Shown: piece after piece, positions 9,130 to 17,061 of the stretch
Numbering within the stretch: the stretch's first letter is position 1
How the letters are laid out: every line of letters begins with the position of its first letter
Assembly (NCBI RefSeq): GCF_016865235.1
Contig: NZ_CP064030.1
Location: 1,860,001-1,924,000 of the forward strand
DNA: 64,000 nt
Source of the DNA: Dyella caseinilytica
GTDB lineage: Bacteria; Pseudomonadota; Gammaproteobacteria; Xanthomonadales; Rhodanobacteraceae
Reading direction: 5' to 3'
Made by a program: the position numbers and the translations under genes
Notes under the pieces: model-generated
The model's input: the letters and a program-made list of their open reading frames with translations, nothing else
The model's database searches: none
What the model was told of the DNA's origin: nothing

Positions 9130-9624
9130 GTGGCGAAGTCGTACATAAAATCAACTGCAAAGCAGGCTGTAAAACAGGTTAAAGGAGCGGCGACTAATTC
9201 AGGTCCCACTATGACGAAAAAGCAGTGGAAGCCTTTCGCTCCTTGGCACGAAAGGGACGAGCGCGTACAACAATTTATCGATATGTTGCGATGTCAGGAC
9301 GAAGTGACTGTGGGAGAGCTCTGTTTAATTGAGCCGATGGATGGGCTGACTCTTCTCAGGCTTGTATCAAAGTTGGAGCAGACGGACATAGCAAACGCAC
9401 TTCTAAGGTGGCAATCGGCCGGTGGAAAGAAAACCGCCGTGGTCAACAAAAAGAGGGTCCGCGATGATCATCAAAAGATATGCGAAACGGCGCGCAAACT
9501 TCTTAAGGACGGAATCCCTTCTCATAAATTAACTGGCATTCTTGCTGAGAGGTCTGATCTTTCGAGGCAACGTATTGCAGTTGTCCTGAATGCCTCTGGC
9601 ATTAAAAAAATGAAAGGGCGCTGA
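9130..9624 (+). CDS. Hypothetical protein in element
   Basis: 164 residues from a GTG at 9130 preceded by a purine-rich AAAGG. An ATG at 9211 (MTKKQWKPF) is an alternative start. The protein is basic and helical. The C-terminal 50 residues (IPSHKLTGILAERSDLSRQRIAVVLNASGI) resemble a helix-turn-helix-like fold, but this is weak. Codon use is more AT-rich than the chromosome, in keeping with transfer. Function unknown. Confidence 0.6.
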   Translation: MAKSYIKSTAKQAVKQVKGAATNSGPTMTKKQWKPFAPWHERDERVQQFIDMLRCQDEVTVGELCLIEPMDGLTLLRLVSKLEQTDIANALLRWQSAGGKKTAVVNKKRVRDDHQKICETARKLLKDGIPSHKLTGILAERSDLSRQRIAVVLNASGIKKMKGR

Positions 9625-9690
9625 GTTCGCTTTCATTTTGATGTCCAGAATCCGTTTCCGTAGCAATCAATACGGATCGGTACAACTCAC

Positions 9691-9888
9691 ATGCAATCAA
9701 TAGTTACCCCTCAGTATGTAAGCGCCAACGAAGCGGCGCGAATCTTGTCAATCTCTCGCAGCACATGGTGGAGCTGGTGTCAGTTAAATAAGGCACCCAA
9801 GGCTATTCATCTCTCCCCTGGATGTACTCGTTGGCGATACGCCGATGTGCTGGCTTTTGCCGAATCTCAGGCGGGAAGGGCTGCATGA
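9691..9888 (+). CDS. AlpA-like helix-turn-helix regulator
   Basis: 65 residues. The pattern VSANEAARILSISRSTWWSW with a following basic wing (CTRWRYADVLAFAES) is that of AlpA/excisionase-type winged-helix proteins of the MerR superfamily. In P4-like elements AlpA proteins act as excisionase or activate integrase expression. Its stop overlaps the start of the next gene (ATGA), so the two are translationally coupled. Confidence 0.82.
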   Translation: MQSIVTPQYVSANEAARILSISRSTWWSWCQLNKAPKAIHLSPGCTRWRYADVLAFAESQAGRAA

Positions 9889-10304
9889 TCCCGCAGAAAC
9901 GAAAGGCCCATTCGACCAGCCGTCCGACTACTCTTAAAAATGCTATTCAGGCCGCAAAACAACACAGCGCCTGCCGAATTAGTGACTACATGCATTTTAT
10001 CCCGGCCTTGTGCGCAACCATTGAGCACTTAACTGGTGTGGAATTGCGCGACGCGATGCACGTTTACTGGTCTGCCATCGTGCACGCTAAATCGGCGAAA
10101 GAGCAGGTGCGACATGTTTGCACGGCAATCGCCGCCCACGCAGTATGCATGCGCGGGGTCCACACCGACTGGCATTACACGCTTCCACTGATGCTTAAGC
10201 AGCATGCCCGCTACGCAGGGATTGGCACGAGGTACTGCACCGATGATATGCGCGCATTCTGCAAGGCGGCTATTGCCCATACATGGCCGGAGACTGCGGC
10301 ATGA
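9885..10304 (+). CDS. Hypothetical protein coupled to the primase gene
   Basis: 139 residues. It begins at the ATG overlapping the AlpA-like stop and ends in an ATGA overlap with the primase gene, so it lies inside a tight three-gene unit. It contains several Cys and His residues (CRISDYMH, VRHVCTAIAAHAVCMRG, RYCTDDMRAFC) without a clear zinc-finger spacing. No family recognised. Context suggests a replication or regulation accessory. Confidence 0.7.
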   Translation: MIPQKRKAHSTSRPTTLKNAIQAAKQHSACRISDYMHFIPALCATIEHLTGVELRDAMHVYWSAIVHAKSAKEQVRHVCTAIAAHAVCMRGVHTDWHYTLPLMLKQHARYAGIGTRYCTDDMRAFCKAAIAHTWPETAA

Positions 10305-12457
10305 GTGCGGGGCAGAGCTACGGGGCCGTTGATGTGGTGCGCCAGTTTGAGGCCGCGATGCATGCGGCGAACATCGTCCCCGTTCTGAATCGTGGTGGTA
10401 TCAGCGATGACGGCCAGCTTATCCGCTTCCACGTTGACGGTGATAACAAAGGCACTCTAAACGGCTGGGCGGTCCTGCATGGAGACGGCATTCCGGCTGG
10501 CGAGTTTGGCAGTTGGAAAACCGGCGAGTCGCACAGTTGGTGCGCGAAGCGTGATTCTGAGCTGACCCCAGCCGAACGTGCAGAGCAAAAGCGCCGTGTG
10601 GAACTGGCGCGCGTCGAGCGCGAGCGCGCCCAAAAACTACGCCATGCCGAGGCTGCAAAGGAGGCCAACGCCGCATGGCAGGCAGCGGCGTCGGCTTCCG
10701 ACCATCCCTATCTGCGTGCCAAGGGGGTGCAATCGCACGGCCTGCGCGTGGCGCGTAACGATAGTAACGGCGTCCGCATTGGCGATTTGTTGATCCCCAT
10801 CCAAAACTCGCACGGCGAACTGGTCAGCCTACAGCGCATTACCGATAACGGTGCCAAGTTCTATCTAGTTGGCGGTGAAAAGCGTGGATGTTTCTATCGT
10901 TTCGGTGGTGAAGGTAAAGCGTGGCTTGTTGAAGGCTACGCCACCGGCGCCAGCGTGCATGCGGCGACCGCTCAACCTGTAGTAGTTGCGTTCGATGCGG
11001 GGAGCCTGAAGCAAGTTGCTGACTTACTGCGCGGGCAGTTGTTCGGCGTGGCAGCCGACAACGACGAAAGTGGAGTAGGGCAGAAGGCTGCCGATGCCAC
11101 GGGTCTACCTTGGGTTATGCCGCCCACAACGGGGCAAGACTGGAATGATTACGCGGCAGAACATGGTGCTGAAGCCGTGCGTGAGTTGCTCACCCTGGCC
11201 GGAGAGCTTTCTCCGATCGGCCGGCGCAAGCAAGTAGACGTTCATCGGATGCAGCCCGTCGGTTTCACCAGTTGGCCCGACGTGAACACGCAAGGTCGTC
11301 CGCAGGATACAGTCACCAACATGCAACACATGCTTAGCCATTACGGCTTTACAGTGCGCTATGACGTGATCCGCAAGCGCATAGACGTCAACTATCCCGG
11401 CATGACCGCGATGGCAGAGAATCAGCAAAGTATTGCGCTGGCGACCGTGCGTAGCCTGTGCGCCAAGAACTGCCTACCTAAACAAGACGTGGCAGAACAT
11501 CTGATCCACGTAAGCAACATGCCTGAAAACCTGTGGAACCCGGTCGCTGACTTCATTCGATCGCGGCCGTGGGATGGACAGTCTCGCTTTGGTGACTTGC
11601 TCGCGACCGTGGAGTTGCGCGAGGGATACGACTTTGACTTATGGGTAGTGTTGCTACGCCGCTGGTTGATATCTGCCGTAGCTGCCGCTCTTAAACCGTC
11701 TGGCTTTATGTCTAAGGGCGTCCTCGTGTTTCAGGGTGCGCAGTCCGTGGGTAAAACATCGTGGTTCCGCTCGCTCGTGCCTGCCAGCATGCGCGACCTA
11801 ATCAAGGTCGACGCTATGATCGACCCGCAAAACAAAGACACTGTGATATCGGCCGTCAGTCATTGGCTGGTGGAAATTGGCGAACTTGACGGAACACTGC
11901 GCCGTGCCGACATTGCGCGCCTAAAGGGTTTCATAAGCCAAGATTGCGATCAGTTCCGCCGCCCCTATGCTCGTGCCGAGGATAAAGCCCCGCGCCGCAC
12001 CGTGTTTTTCGCCAGTGTGAATCCTGAGCAGTTCCTTGCCGACGACACCGGCAATGTGCGCTGGTGGACAATCCCTGTTGCAGCCATCAACCATAGCCAT
12101 GCCATCGACATGCAACAACTTTGGGCAGAAGCTGCGACGTGGTACGAAAGCGGGGAACGCTGGTGGTTGGATGGGGATGAAGAGGTGCGCCTAGAGCGTT
12201 TAAACGGCTTGCACCAAGTAACAGACCCGATCGGCGAGCTAATCGCTTCGAAGTACGGGAACACTCCCGCATCTGCTCCGCGTAGACCAATGACAACTAG
12301 CGAAGTATTGCTAGAAATCGGGTTTGATCGGCCAACAAAAGTCAACCTCAACGAAGCGGCTAAAGCGTTACGTGCACTTTTTGGCGAACCTAGGCGGACG
12401 AATGCGGGTCGGCAATTCACGGTACCGTGCGCGCGATTCAATGACAGCCCACTTTGA
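10301..12457 (+). CDS. TOPRIM primase / VirE-type helicase fusion
   Basis: 718 residues from the ATG in the ATGA overlap at 10301. The N-terminal region is followed by a TOPRIM primase domain with Glu211 (VEGYATGAS) and Asp253-Asn-Asp255 (ADNDESG). The C-terminal half is a VirE/VapE P-loop domain with Walker A GAQSVGKTSW near residue 479 and an acidic Walker B-like WLVEIGEL near 522. SVNPEQFL then reads like a sensor Asn region. Such fusions start autonomous replication in phage satellites. The iteron cluster right after the stop fits a cognate origin. Confidence 0.9.
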   Translation: MSAGQSYGAVDVVRQFEAAMHAANIVPVLNRGGISDDGQLIRFHVDGDNKGTLNGWAVLHGDGIPAGEFGSWKTGESHSWCAKRDSELTPAERAEQKRRVELARVERERAQKLRHAEAAKEANAAWQAAASASDHPYLRAKGVQSHGLRVARNDSNGVRIGDLLIPIQNSHGELVSLQRITDNGAKFYLVGGEKRGCFYRFGGEGKAWLVEGYATGASVHAATAQPVVVAFDAGSLKQVADLLRGQLFGVAADNDESGVGQKAADATGLPWVMPPTTGQDWNDYAAEHGAEAVRELLTLAGELSPIGRRKQVDVHRMQPVGFTSWPDVNTQGRPQDTVTNMQHMLSHYGFTVRYDVIRKRIDVNYPGMTAMAENQQSIALATVRSLCAKNCLPKQDVAEHLIHVSNMPENLWNPVADFIRSRPWDGQSRFGDLLATVELREGYDFDLWVVLLRRWLISAVAAALKPSGFMSKGVLVFQGAQSVGKTSWFRSLVPASMRDLIKVDAMIDPQNKDTVISAVSHWLVEIGELDGTLRRADIARLKGFISQDCDQFRRPYARAEDKAPRRTVFFASVNPEQFLADDTGNVRWWTIPVAAINHSHAIDMQQLWAEAATWYESGERWWLDGDEEVRLERLNGLHQVTDPIGELIASKYGNTPASAPRRPMTTSEVLLEIGFDRPTKVNLNEAAKALRALFGEPRRTNAGRQFTVPCARFNDSPL

Positions 12458-12467
12458 ACGCGTCGAT

Positions 12468-12665
12468 GGTGACCAATTCCAGTTGGTCACCACTTGGTCA
12501 GTGAGTTGGTCGAGCTCGCAAGCTACTGATGTGAAGAGAATTCAATGCTTATCGTGACCAAGTGACCAACTGTTTAGGGAAAGCTTCTATATGTAATGAG
12601 TGCTGCGGTAGTGCCATGACGTAGCGGAATCTACGGACGTATAGAAAAGTTGGTCACTTGGTCAC
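12468..12665. repeat. TTGGTCAC iteron cluster, candidate replication origin
   Basis: The 336-bp gap after the primase holds repeated TTGGTCAC/GTGACCAA units. A 9-bp inverted pair GGTGACCAA / TTGGTCACC lies at 12468-12491, with further partial copies at 12494 and 12506. A tandem pair GTGACCAAGTGACCAAC at 12554-12570 has its exact reverse complement at 12649-12665. Inverted iteron sets flanking a spacer next to a primase-helicase gene are the arrangement of satellite origins such as those of SaPIs. The function is inferred. No protein-coding frame is convincing here. Confidence 0.7.
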
Positions 12666-12793
12666 GCATGCCTTGAAACCGTTGGGACTTAAGCGCTTTG
12701 TGCGCGTACCAACTATTTGGCGTTGGTCATGGTGTGAATGTAATCCAATGCTAGAGTTGAGCGGCGCCGGAGGCGTCCGCTTTGAACAAGTTG

Positions 12794-13807
12794 TTAGACC
12801 TTGTCTGCAGGCAGTTGGACGTCTTTGGCATCTTGGAACCGAATCTGACCATTGGGTAACTTTTCGATTATTTTGGCCAACTTCGCGGTCGCTTTACGTG
12901 AGACAAAGAATCTACCTAACTGAGCCAAGTGTGCCTCATCACCGTCCGGTGGAATTAGTTGCAGGATCTCTTGTCCGATTCGCGTGAATTTCCATACCGG
13001 CAATTGGATCTCATTGGTGATAGAAGCCCTGTCAACAATAAGCACGAAATTCCCGGAAACGAACACGGCTTGATTGACGCTTGGATCTTGAAAAACCCTG
13101 TAATTTAGGTCGGTAGGGTACATGGCGCCAAGCTCGCCTGCAGCAAAATGGTGGCCCGGGAAGAGGTCTCTTTCTGTCTTTAGCCACTCTGCATCATGGT
13201 TAGGGAGGATCGCTACGCCTTGGTAGAAGACTGCGAGCTTTGACATTTTCTCTAACGTGGTCGCATCTTCTTTTGTGAGGTTTTTTACGAAGTCCAGCGT
13301 CTTCAACGAGTAGCTGCCTGGCTTCTTGATTTCGCCAGATAAAATCCGGCCCCAAAGCTCTTGCATCTGTTCGGAGGACACATCTTCTGCTGCACTGAAA
13401 AATCTATTGATCCAGTCTTCGTCGGGGCGTTGGTCAGGAACCTCTGTTTGATCAAAAAGGTCAGCAGCGGCTACTGAGGTGATGCTTTCAACATTGTTCT
13501 GACGCTTACGTTCACGGTAGTCAGTACGGCTCGCCGTACGCTCGTCACAACTGGAGGTATCCAATAGCAAGGTTCTGTCTTCGGGCTTTTGCCAAAGCTC
13601 AACCTCTCCATCCTTGAACACAACAGGGAGTTGATGCTGGTTAGCAACATCTTTCAAAGCCGCAGCAATTACGCGCACTTCGTGAGCTTTCGCGTCTGCT
13701 GTTCTTCGGATCAAGTATGGACGCGACACTGCACCGATCCCTTGAGATATCACCTCAATTAATCGAGTAAGCGGTTTGCTAAGCCCAGCGAGGTCTTTGA
13801 TTTCCAT
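12794..13807 (-). CDS. DUF2806 protein, element cargo
   Basis: 337 residues of the DUF2806/TIGR03899 type. The N-terminal signature LAGLSKPLTRLIEVISQGIG is followed by PYLIRRTADAKAHEVRVIAAAL. The middle has WINRFFSAAEDVSSEQMQELWGRILSGEI, which resembles other proteins of this domain. The C-terminal domain is beta-rich and contains no catalytic motif I can name. It is transcribed against the replication genes and lies in the cargo slot of the element, where satellites often carry anti-phage genes. A defence role is only an inference from position. Confidence 0.78.
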   Translation of the reverse strand: MEIKDLAGLSKPLTRLIEVISQGIGAVSRPYLIRRTADAKAHEVRVIAAALKDVANQHQLPVVFKDGEVELWQKPEDRTLLLDTSSCDERTASRTDYRERKRQNNVESITSVAAADLFDQTEVPDQRPDEDWINRFFSAAEDVSSEQMQELWGRILSGEIKKPGSYSLKTLDFVKNLTKEDATTLEKMSKLAVFYQGVAILPNHDAEWLKTERDLFPGHHFAAGELGAMYPTDLNYRVFQDPSVNQAVFVSGNFVLIVDRASITNEIQLPVWKFTRIGQEILQLIPPDGDEAHLAQLGRFFVSRKATAKLAKIIEKLPNGQIRFQDAKDVQLPADKV

Positions 13808-14297
13808 GCTGATACGTCCGTAAGTATCAAAAAGGTCTAACTACCGAATGGACGGATGTGCACGTCCGGTTATACATCTGCGCGAACTTGCTGAATGCAG
13901 CCCCTAAAGCACTGAACTCTTTAAACTTTATCTGGCCCACGTTCGGCTAACAATCGACGCAAAGGCAGACGTCGATTGCTGTTTTTGGGATCGCTTCGAG
14001 TCGAGAGCAGACGCTACAGGCTAAGGCCATGAAATCTTACGGGTCCTTCCTATAGGGGTATATAGGGCGGGGTCCCCGACACCTCAGAATTAGCGTTGTG
14101 CGTGGCCTTAGAAATTCCATTTGTTGTTTATACCTGTTCAACTATATCTTATTGAAATATATGAAATTGTATGCGTAGCCAACATGAAAAAGGGCGCCAC
14201 TTGGCAGAAGATCGGCAGCCCCGTCGACTTAATACAAAACCCGCTCGTCCCGGCGGTTTTTTTGTGTTTATGCTTCAGCAAACAGGGCGGATAACTT
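13808..14297. other. Intergenic stretch with two hairpins
   Basis: 490 bases without a gene. A 9-bp stem CAATCGACG / CGTCGATTG (13951-13978) with a 10-base loop is followed by a T-run to 13987, like a plus-strand terminator. A second weaker hairpin with seven T (about 14236-14263) precedes the broken membrane-protein gene. The stretch is AT-rich around 14110-14180, where the promoter for the plus-strand cargo gene may lie. Confidence 0.5.
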
Positions 14298-14503
14298 ATG
14301 CACGTACAAACTAGCAGCCCGGCGGCTGCGGCACGCGAGGCTAGCTCGGCGCAACAAACTCCACAGCAAGGCGCGCAAGCTTCAGTGCCAACGCAGGCTC
14401 TGTCGTACAGCGCGGGGATAATAGGGGCGATCGTCTTGGCGGTCTTAGTGGCTGCCAGTGTTGTCGTTGTAATCAGGTGGTGAAGCGTCCTCGTTCCTTT
14501 GAG

Positions 14504-15523
14504 TCATTCAGAAGTAGAGGTTAAGGCTGATAATGCCATGGCGTAGTGGACGGGCGACAGCCCGCCCAATGAGCGATGGGGTCGATCATGGTTGTAACGG
14601 TGCCGCCAGTCTTCGGTCATGCGGCGCACTTCATCCAGCGTGGTAAAAACATAGCGGTCCAGTACTTCGGTTCGTAAGGTGCGGTTGAAACGTTCGATGT
14701 AAGCATTCTGAGTGGGTTTGCCGGGCTGGATGTGCACCAACTCGATGCCGTGTCGCTGCGCCCATTGGTGCAAGGCGGCGCTGATAAATTCCGGGCCATT
14801 GTCCAGACGTAACCTCCGAGGTGAGCCACGCAGTTCAACCAACTCGTCCAAGGCCCGAATCACTCGTTGGGATGGCAAGCTGGTGTCGATCTCGATACGT
14901 AGCGACTCACGATTGAAATCGTCGTTGACGTTGAAGGTGCGAAAGCGTCGGCCTGACCAGAGGGCGTCGGCCATGAAGTCAGCCGACCAGGTGTGATTGG
15001 CCTGCAAAGGGACCTCCAACGGCTCGCGAATGCGATCGGGCAAACGTCGCTTGCCGCGACGAGGCAAGTTCAGTTTCAGCGCCACATAGACACGCCAACT
15101 GCGGGTTTTGCCGAAGCCTTGGGGTCGCAGTGCCTGATCGAATAAAAGGCCAAAGCCATGGCCGGGATTGTCCTTTAGATGCCCTTGGATGACGTCGATC
15201 AGCGGACTGTCGTCGTGTGGCCGAGGCCGATAGTGCCGGGCCGAGCGCGACAACCCTAGCGTGCGATCGGCACGCCGCGCACTGAGGCCATGGTGGGTTT
15301 GCATTGCCAGACTCAGCTCTAATCGCCGAGCCTGGCTCAGAGCTTTCGCGAAAGAACGTCCTTCAGAGCGTGATGCTCCAGCGCTAGGTCCGCGTACATG
15401 CGTTTGAGTCGGGCCAGTTCGGCCTCGACGTCCTTCAGGTGACGCAGCTGCGACACCTCCATGTTGGCGTACTTGCTCTTCCAGACGTAGTAGGTCGGTT
15501 CGCTTATACCGTGCTTGCGGCAT
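14504..15523 (-). CDS. IS3-family OrfB transposase, copy 1
   Basis: The DDE integrase-type transposase. The acidic triad can be read in WSADFMADAL (Asp), LDNGPEF (Asp) and NAYIERFNRTLR (Glu), the last two spaced as in the IS3 family. The useful protein begins where the frame overlaps the end of OrfA (about 15360). The earlier part of the open frame is antiregister to OrfA and is probably not translated. It is likely made as an OrfAB fusion by -1 frameshifting, but the slip site was not pinpointed. No internal stop, so the copy looks intact. Confidence 0.9.
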   Translation of the reverse strand: MPQARYKRTDLLRLEEQVRQHGGVAAASPEGRRGRTGPTQTHVRGPSAGASRSEGRSFAKALSQARRLELSLAMQTHHGLSARRADRTLGLSRSARHYRPRPHDDSPLIDVIQGHLKDNPGHGFGLLFDQALRPQGFGKTRSWRVYVALKLNLPRRGKRRLPDRIREPLEVPLQANHTWSADFMADALWSGRRFRTFNVNDDFNRESLRIEIDTSLPSQRVIRALDELVELRGSPRRLRLDNGPEFISAALHQWAQRHGIELVHIQPGKPTQNAYIERFNRTLRTEVLDRYVFTTLDEVRRMTEDWRHRYNHDRPHRSLGGLSPVHYAMALSALTSTSE

Positions 15524-15603
15524 GTCTCGGCGACCTTGGCGCCCGACTCGACCTCTTTGAGGATCCGGACGATCTGTTCTTCGCTGAATTTTGACTTCTT
15601 CAT
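15337..15603 (-). CDS. IS3-family OrfA, copy 1
   Basis: 88 residues. The helix-turn-helix of the IS3 OrfA type (SEEQIVRILKEVESGAKVAETCRKHGISEPTYY in pattern) is followed by a leucine-zipper-like helix (AELARLKRMYADLALEHHALKDVL). It binds the IS ends, and its reading frame passes into OrfB by a -1 frameshift. ATG at 15603 lies near the right IS end with GGAGC upstream. Confidence 0.92.
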   Translation of the reverse strand: MKKSKFSEEQIVRILKEVESGAKVAETCRKHGISEPTYYVWKSKYANMEVSQLRHLKDVEAELARLKRMYADLALEHHALKDVLSRKL

Positions 15604-16637
15604 GCAGAGCTCCTTGGGATGGGAACTCTACTTCTAACTGGCTCGAATCGGCGAGGACGCTTCAGTGGCGCAAAAAAAAGAAGCCACGGGAAACGCCGGA
15701 CTCAGTACCGTCACTTCCATCAAAATGGCAAATCACTTTGAGGTTTTTCAAACGGCATTGGCTTAGTTTCGCCGCCGTTATCGCCTACCTCGGCGTCTTG
15801 ACTGTGTGCTCGCTCTTGGACCACGGCAAGGGTACGCTTCACAGCATGATCAATGGTGTTCTTCCTTTTGTCGGGACGTTGGTCGGTGCGGGCGTTGCAT
15901 TTATGAGCGATCGCGCTAAGGAAGAAAAGCGCATTGAGGATAATCAAGTTGCGGCCATTAATAGAGCTTGTATGGGACTTTTTGCGCAACTTGAGGAATT
16001 GGCGCGCCTCAACTTGGAAATAGCGAAGCACGATGGACCAGCCATCATGATTCGGGCAATGGCTATACCAGAGAACTTGGGCTACAGAGTGACTACAGAT
16101 GATCTAGCGTTCCTTGTCGATCATCGTTACGTCGAGATCCTTGCAAAGCTTCAGCTTGAACAAAGGCGACTTGATTCGGCCTTCTTTTCAATTCACGACC
16201 GAAATAAAATCGTTGTAGAGTCCATTGAACCGAAATTAGCTGCGGCCGGGTTTGGTGGGAAGCTAGTGACTCTTGACATGGTCAAGGATTGCCTTGGTGG
16301 GTTCGACTACGGACGAATTGTTCAGTCTACGAACAATGTCTTGGAAAACGTGCCGTCTACCGTTGAATCGTGTCCGATCATCATTGACGAACTGAATAAG
16401 ATAGGAAAGGCGATATTTCCACATCGGATCATAGTGAAATTTGGCGGCTTCATTACGCTTGCCGATGAGCCGCAAGCTGATGCTGGTAATGCGCGCCAAC
16501 GGGATCATCAAGAATAGCCTTCATATCCGCCAGCTGGTACGCGTGTGGGTCTAGGCCACCGATAACGTTCGGGTCTTCGTGGAAGACTCGAACGAAGTCA
16601 CAGGGTAAGTCAGGGAGGAGGCCAAGTCGACGCCGCT

Positions 16638-16657
16638 TGGGGGCATAGTTGGGGGCA
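16638..16657 (+). repeat. Right integrase arm-site repeats
   Basis: TGGGGGCA at 16638-16645 and 16650-16657, start-to-start 12 bp, the same unit and spacing as at 7464/7476 on the left. They lie about 60-80 bp inside the right attachment core, as arm sites do. Confidence 0.6.
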
Positions 16658-16718
16658 TGTAGAAAAGCCGCATTGGAAAAATTGTTTTATATCAATAGCT
16701 ATTTTGCTTTATGCGGCG

Positions 16719-16733
16719 CCCCCCTTGGCACCA
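16719..16733 (+). other. attR core
   Basis: Six C, TTGG, CACCA: the tRNA-Leu 3' end with one G missing. It sets the right boundary of the element. The rest of 16518-17061 holds the arm repeats, a terminator, a dispersed palindrome and no gene. Confidence 0.7.
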
Positions 16734-16780
16734 ACAAAAGGCTTCGGTTTCCTCAACAGAAATACTGTAAGCTAAAAAGA

Positions 16781-16806
16781 AACCCGCCAAACGGCGGGTT
16801 TTTTTA
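16781..16806 (+). terminator. Rho-independent terminator beyond attR
   Basis: Stem AACCCGCC / GGCGGGTT, 4-base loop, seven T. It is very like the terminator after tRNA-Leu at 7384. It may be the original tRNA terminator displaced by the insertion. Confidence 0.8.
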
Positions 16807-16910
16807 TGCCCGAAATAATCGGCATGATCCTGAAACATCCCAACGTTCTTGCTCTACAACTCCAACAAAATCACGGCGCCCTAATCAGCCGACATCCCCA
16901 TACCGCCCCA

Positions 16911-16981
16911 TCGTCATCCCAGCGAAAGCTGGGATCCAGTGCTTTTGATGCACTAGATTCCGGCCTTCGCGGAATAACGAG
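16911..16981. repeat. Three-hairpin dispersed palindromic repeat
   Basis: Stem ATCCCAGC-GAAA-GCTGGGAT (16916-16935), then a small AGTGC/GCACT hairpin, then ATTCCG/CGGAAT. Outer ends TCGTCAT and ATAACGA are roughly inverted. It belongs to the GTCATyCC family of extragenic repeats also seen at 50340 and 56012. Confidence 0.65.
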
Positions 16982-17061
16982 CAAAAAAGAAACCTCAGGA
17001 CTTGCGGCACTCACGACTAGGCAGCGTCCCCCACGCCATCCTCATCTTCGATAGGCACACA

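Larger units (their letters stand above)
14481..15664 (-). mobile_element. IS3-family (IS407-like) element, copy 1
   Basis: 1184 bp with perfect 13-bp terminal inverted repeats (TGAAGCGTCCTCG / CGAGGACGCTTCA) and a 4-bp target duplication GTGG (14477-14480, 15665-15668). It has two overlapping minus-strand frames, the second in -1 register, as in IS3 elements. The 4-bp duplication and the protein type fit the IS407 group. It appears identical to copy 2. Confidence 0.93.
14298..16517 (+). pseudogene. Membrane-protein cargo gene split by an IS
   Basis: Residues 1-61 (14298-14480) encode a Ser/Ala/Gln-rich head and a membrane helix ending VVVVIRW. The frame then stops at a TGA supplied by the IS. 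If the IS and one copy of its 4-bp target duplication GTGG are removed, tgg at 14478-14480 joins in frame to cgc at 15669. The protein then continues RKKKKPRETP, has two more membrane helices (SFAAVIAYLGVLTVCSLL; VLPFVGTLVGAGVAFM), and ends in a cytosolic helical domain of about 200 residues. The restored product is 343 residues. Positive charges right after the first helix fit the restored topology. No family recognised. The downstream part alone could still be made from a start inside or near the IS. Confidence 0.8.
7324..16733. mobile_element. Satellite-like integrative element at tRNA-Leu
   Basis: A 9.4 kb unit bounded by a near-direct repeat of the tRNA 3' end (7324-7339 and 16719-16733). 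Gene order: integrase, two small genes, an AlpA-like regulator, a small coupled gene, a TOPRIM/VirE primase-helicase, an iteron cluster, a DUF2806 gene on the other strand, and a membrane-protein gene interrupted by an IS. There are no capsid, tail, terminase, lysis or conjugation genes. The plan matches phage satellites of the P4/PICI type: integrase, regulator, primase-helicase, origin, cargo. That class assignment is an inference. Mobility now depends on whether the integrase is active and on any helper phage, and neither can be judged here. Confidence 0.8.

Noticed and set aside
12468..12665. TTGGTCAC repeats as a CRISPR array
   Set aside because: Units are 8 bp, irregularly spaced and in both orientations; no cas genes in the window.
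7324..16733. Element as a full prophage or ICE
   Set aside because: No capsid, tail, terminase, lysis, relaxase or type IV secretion genes.
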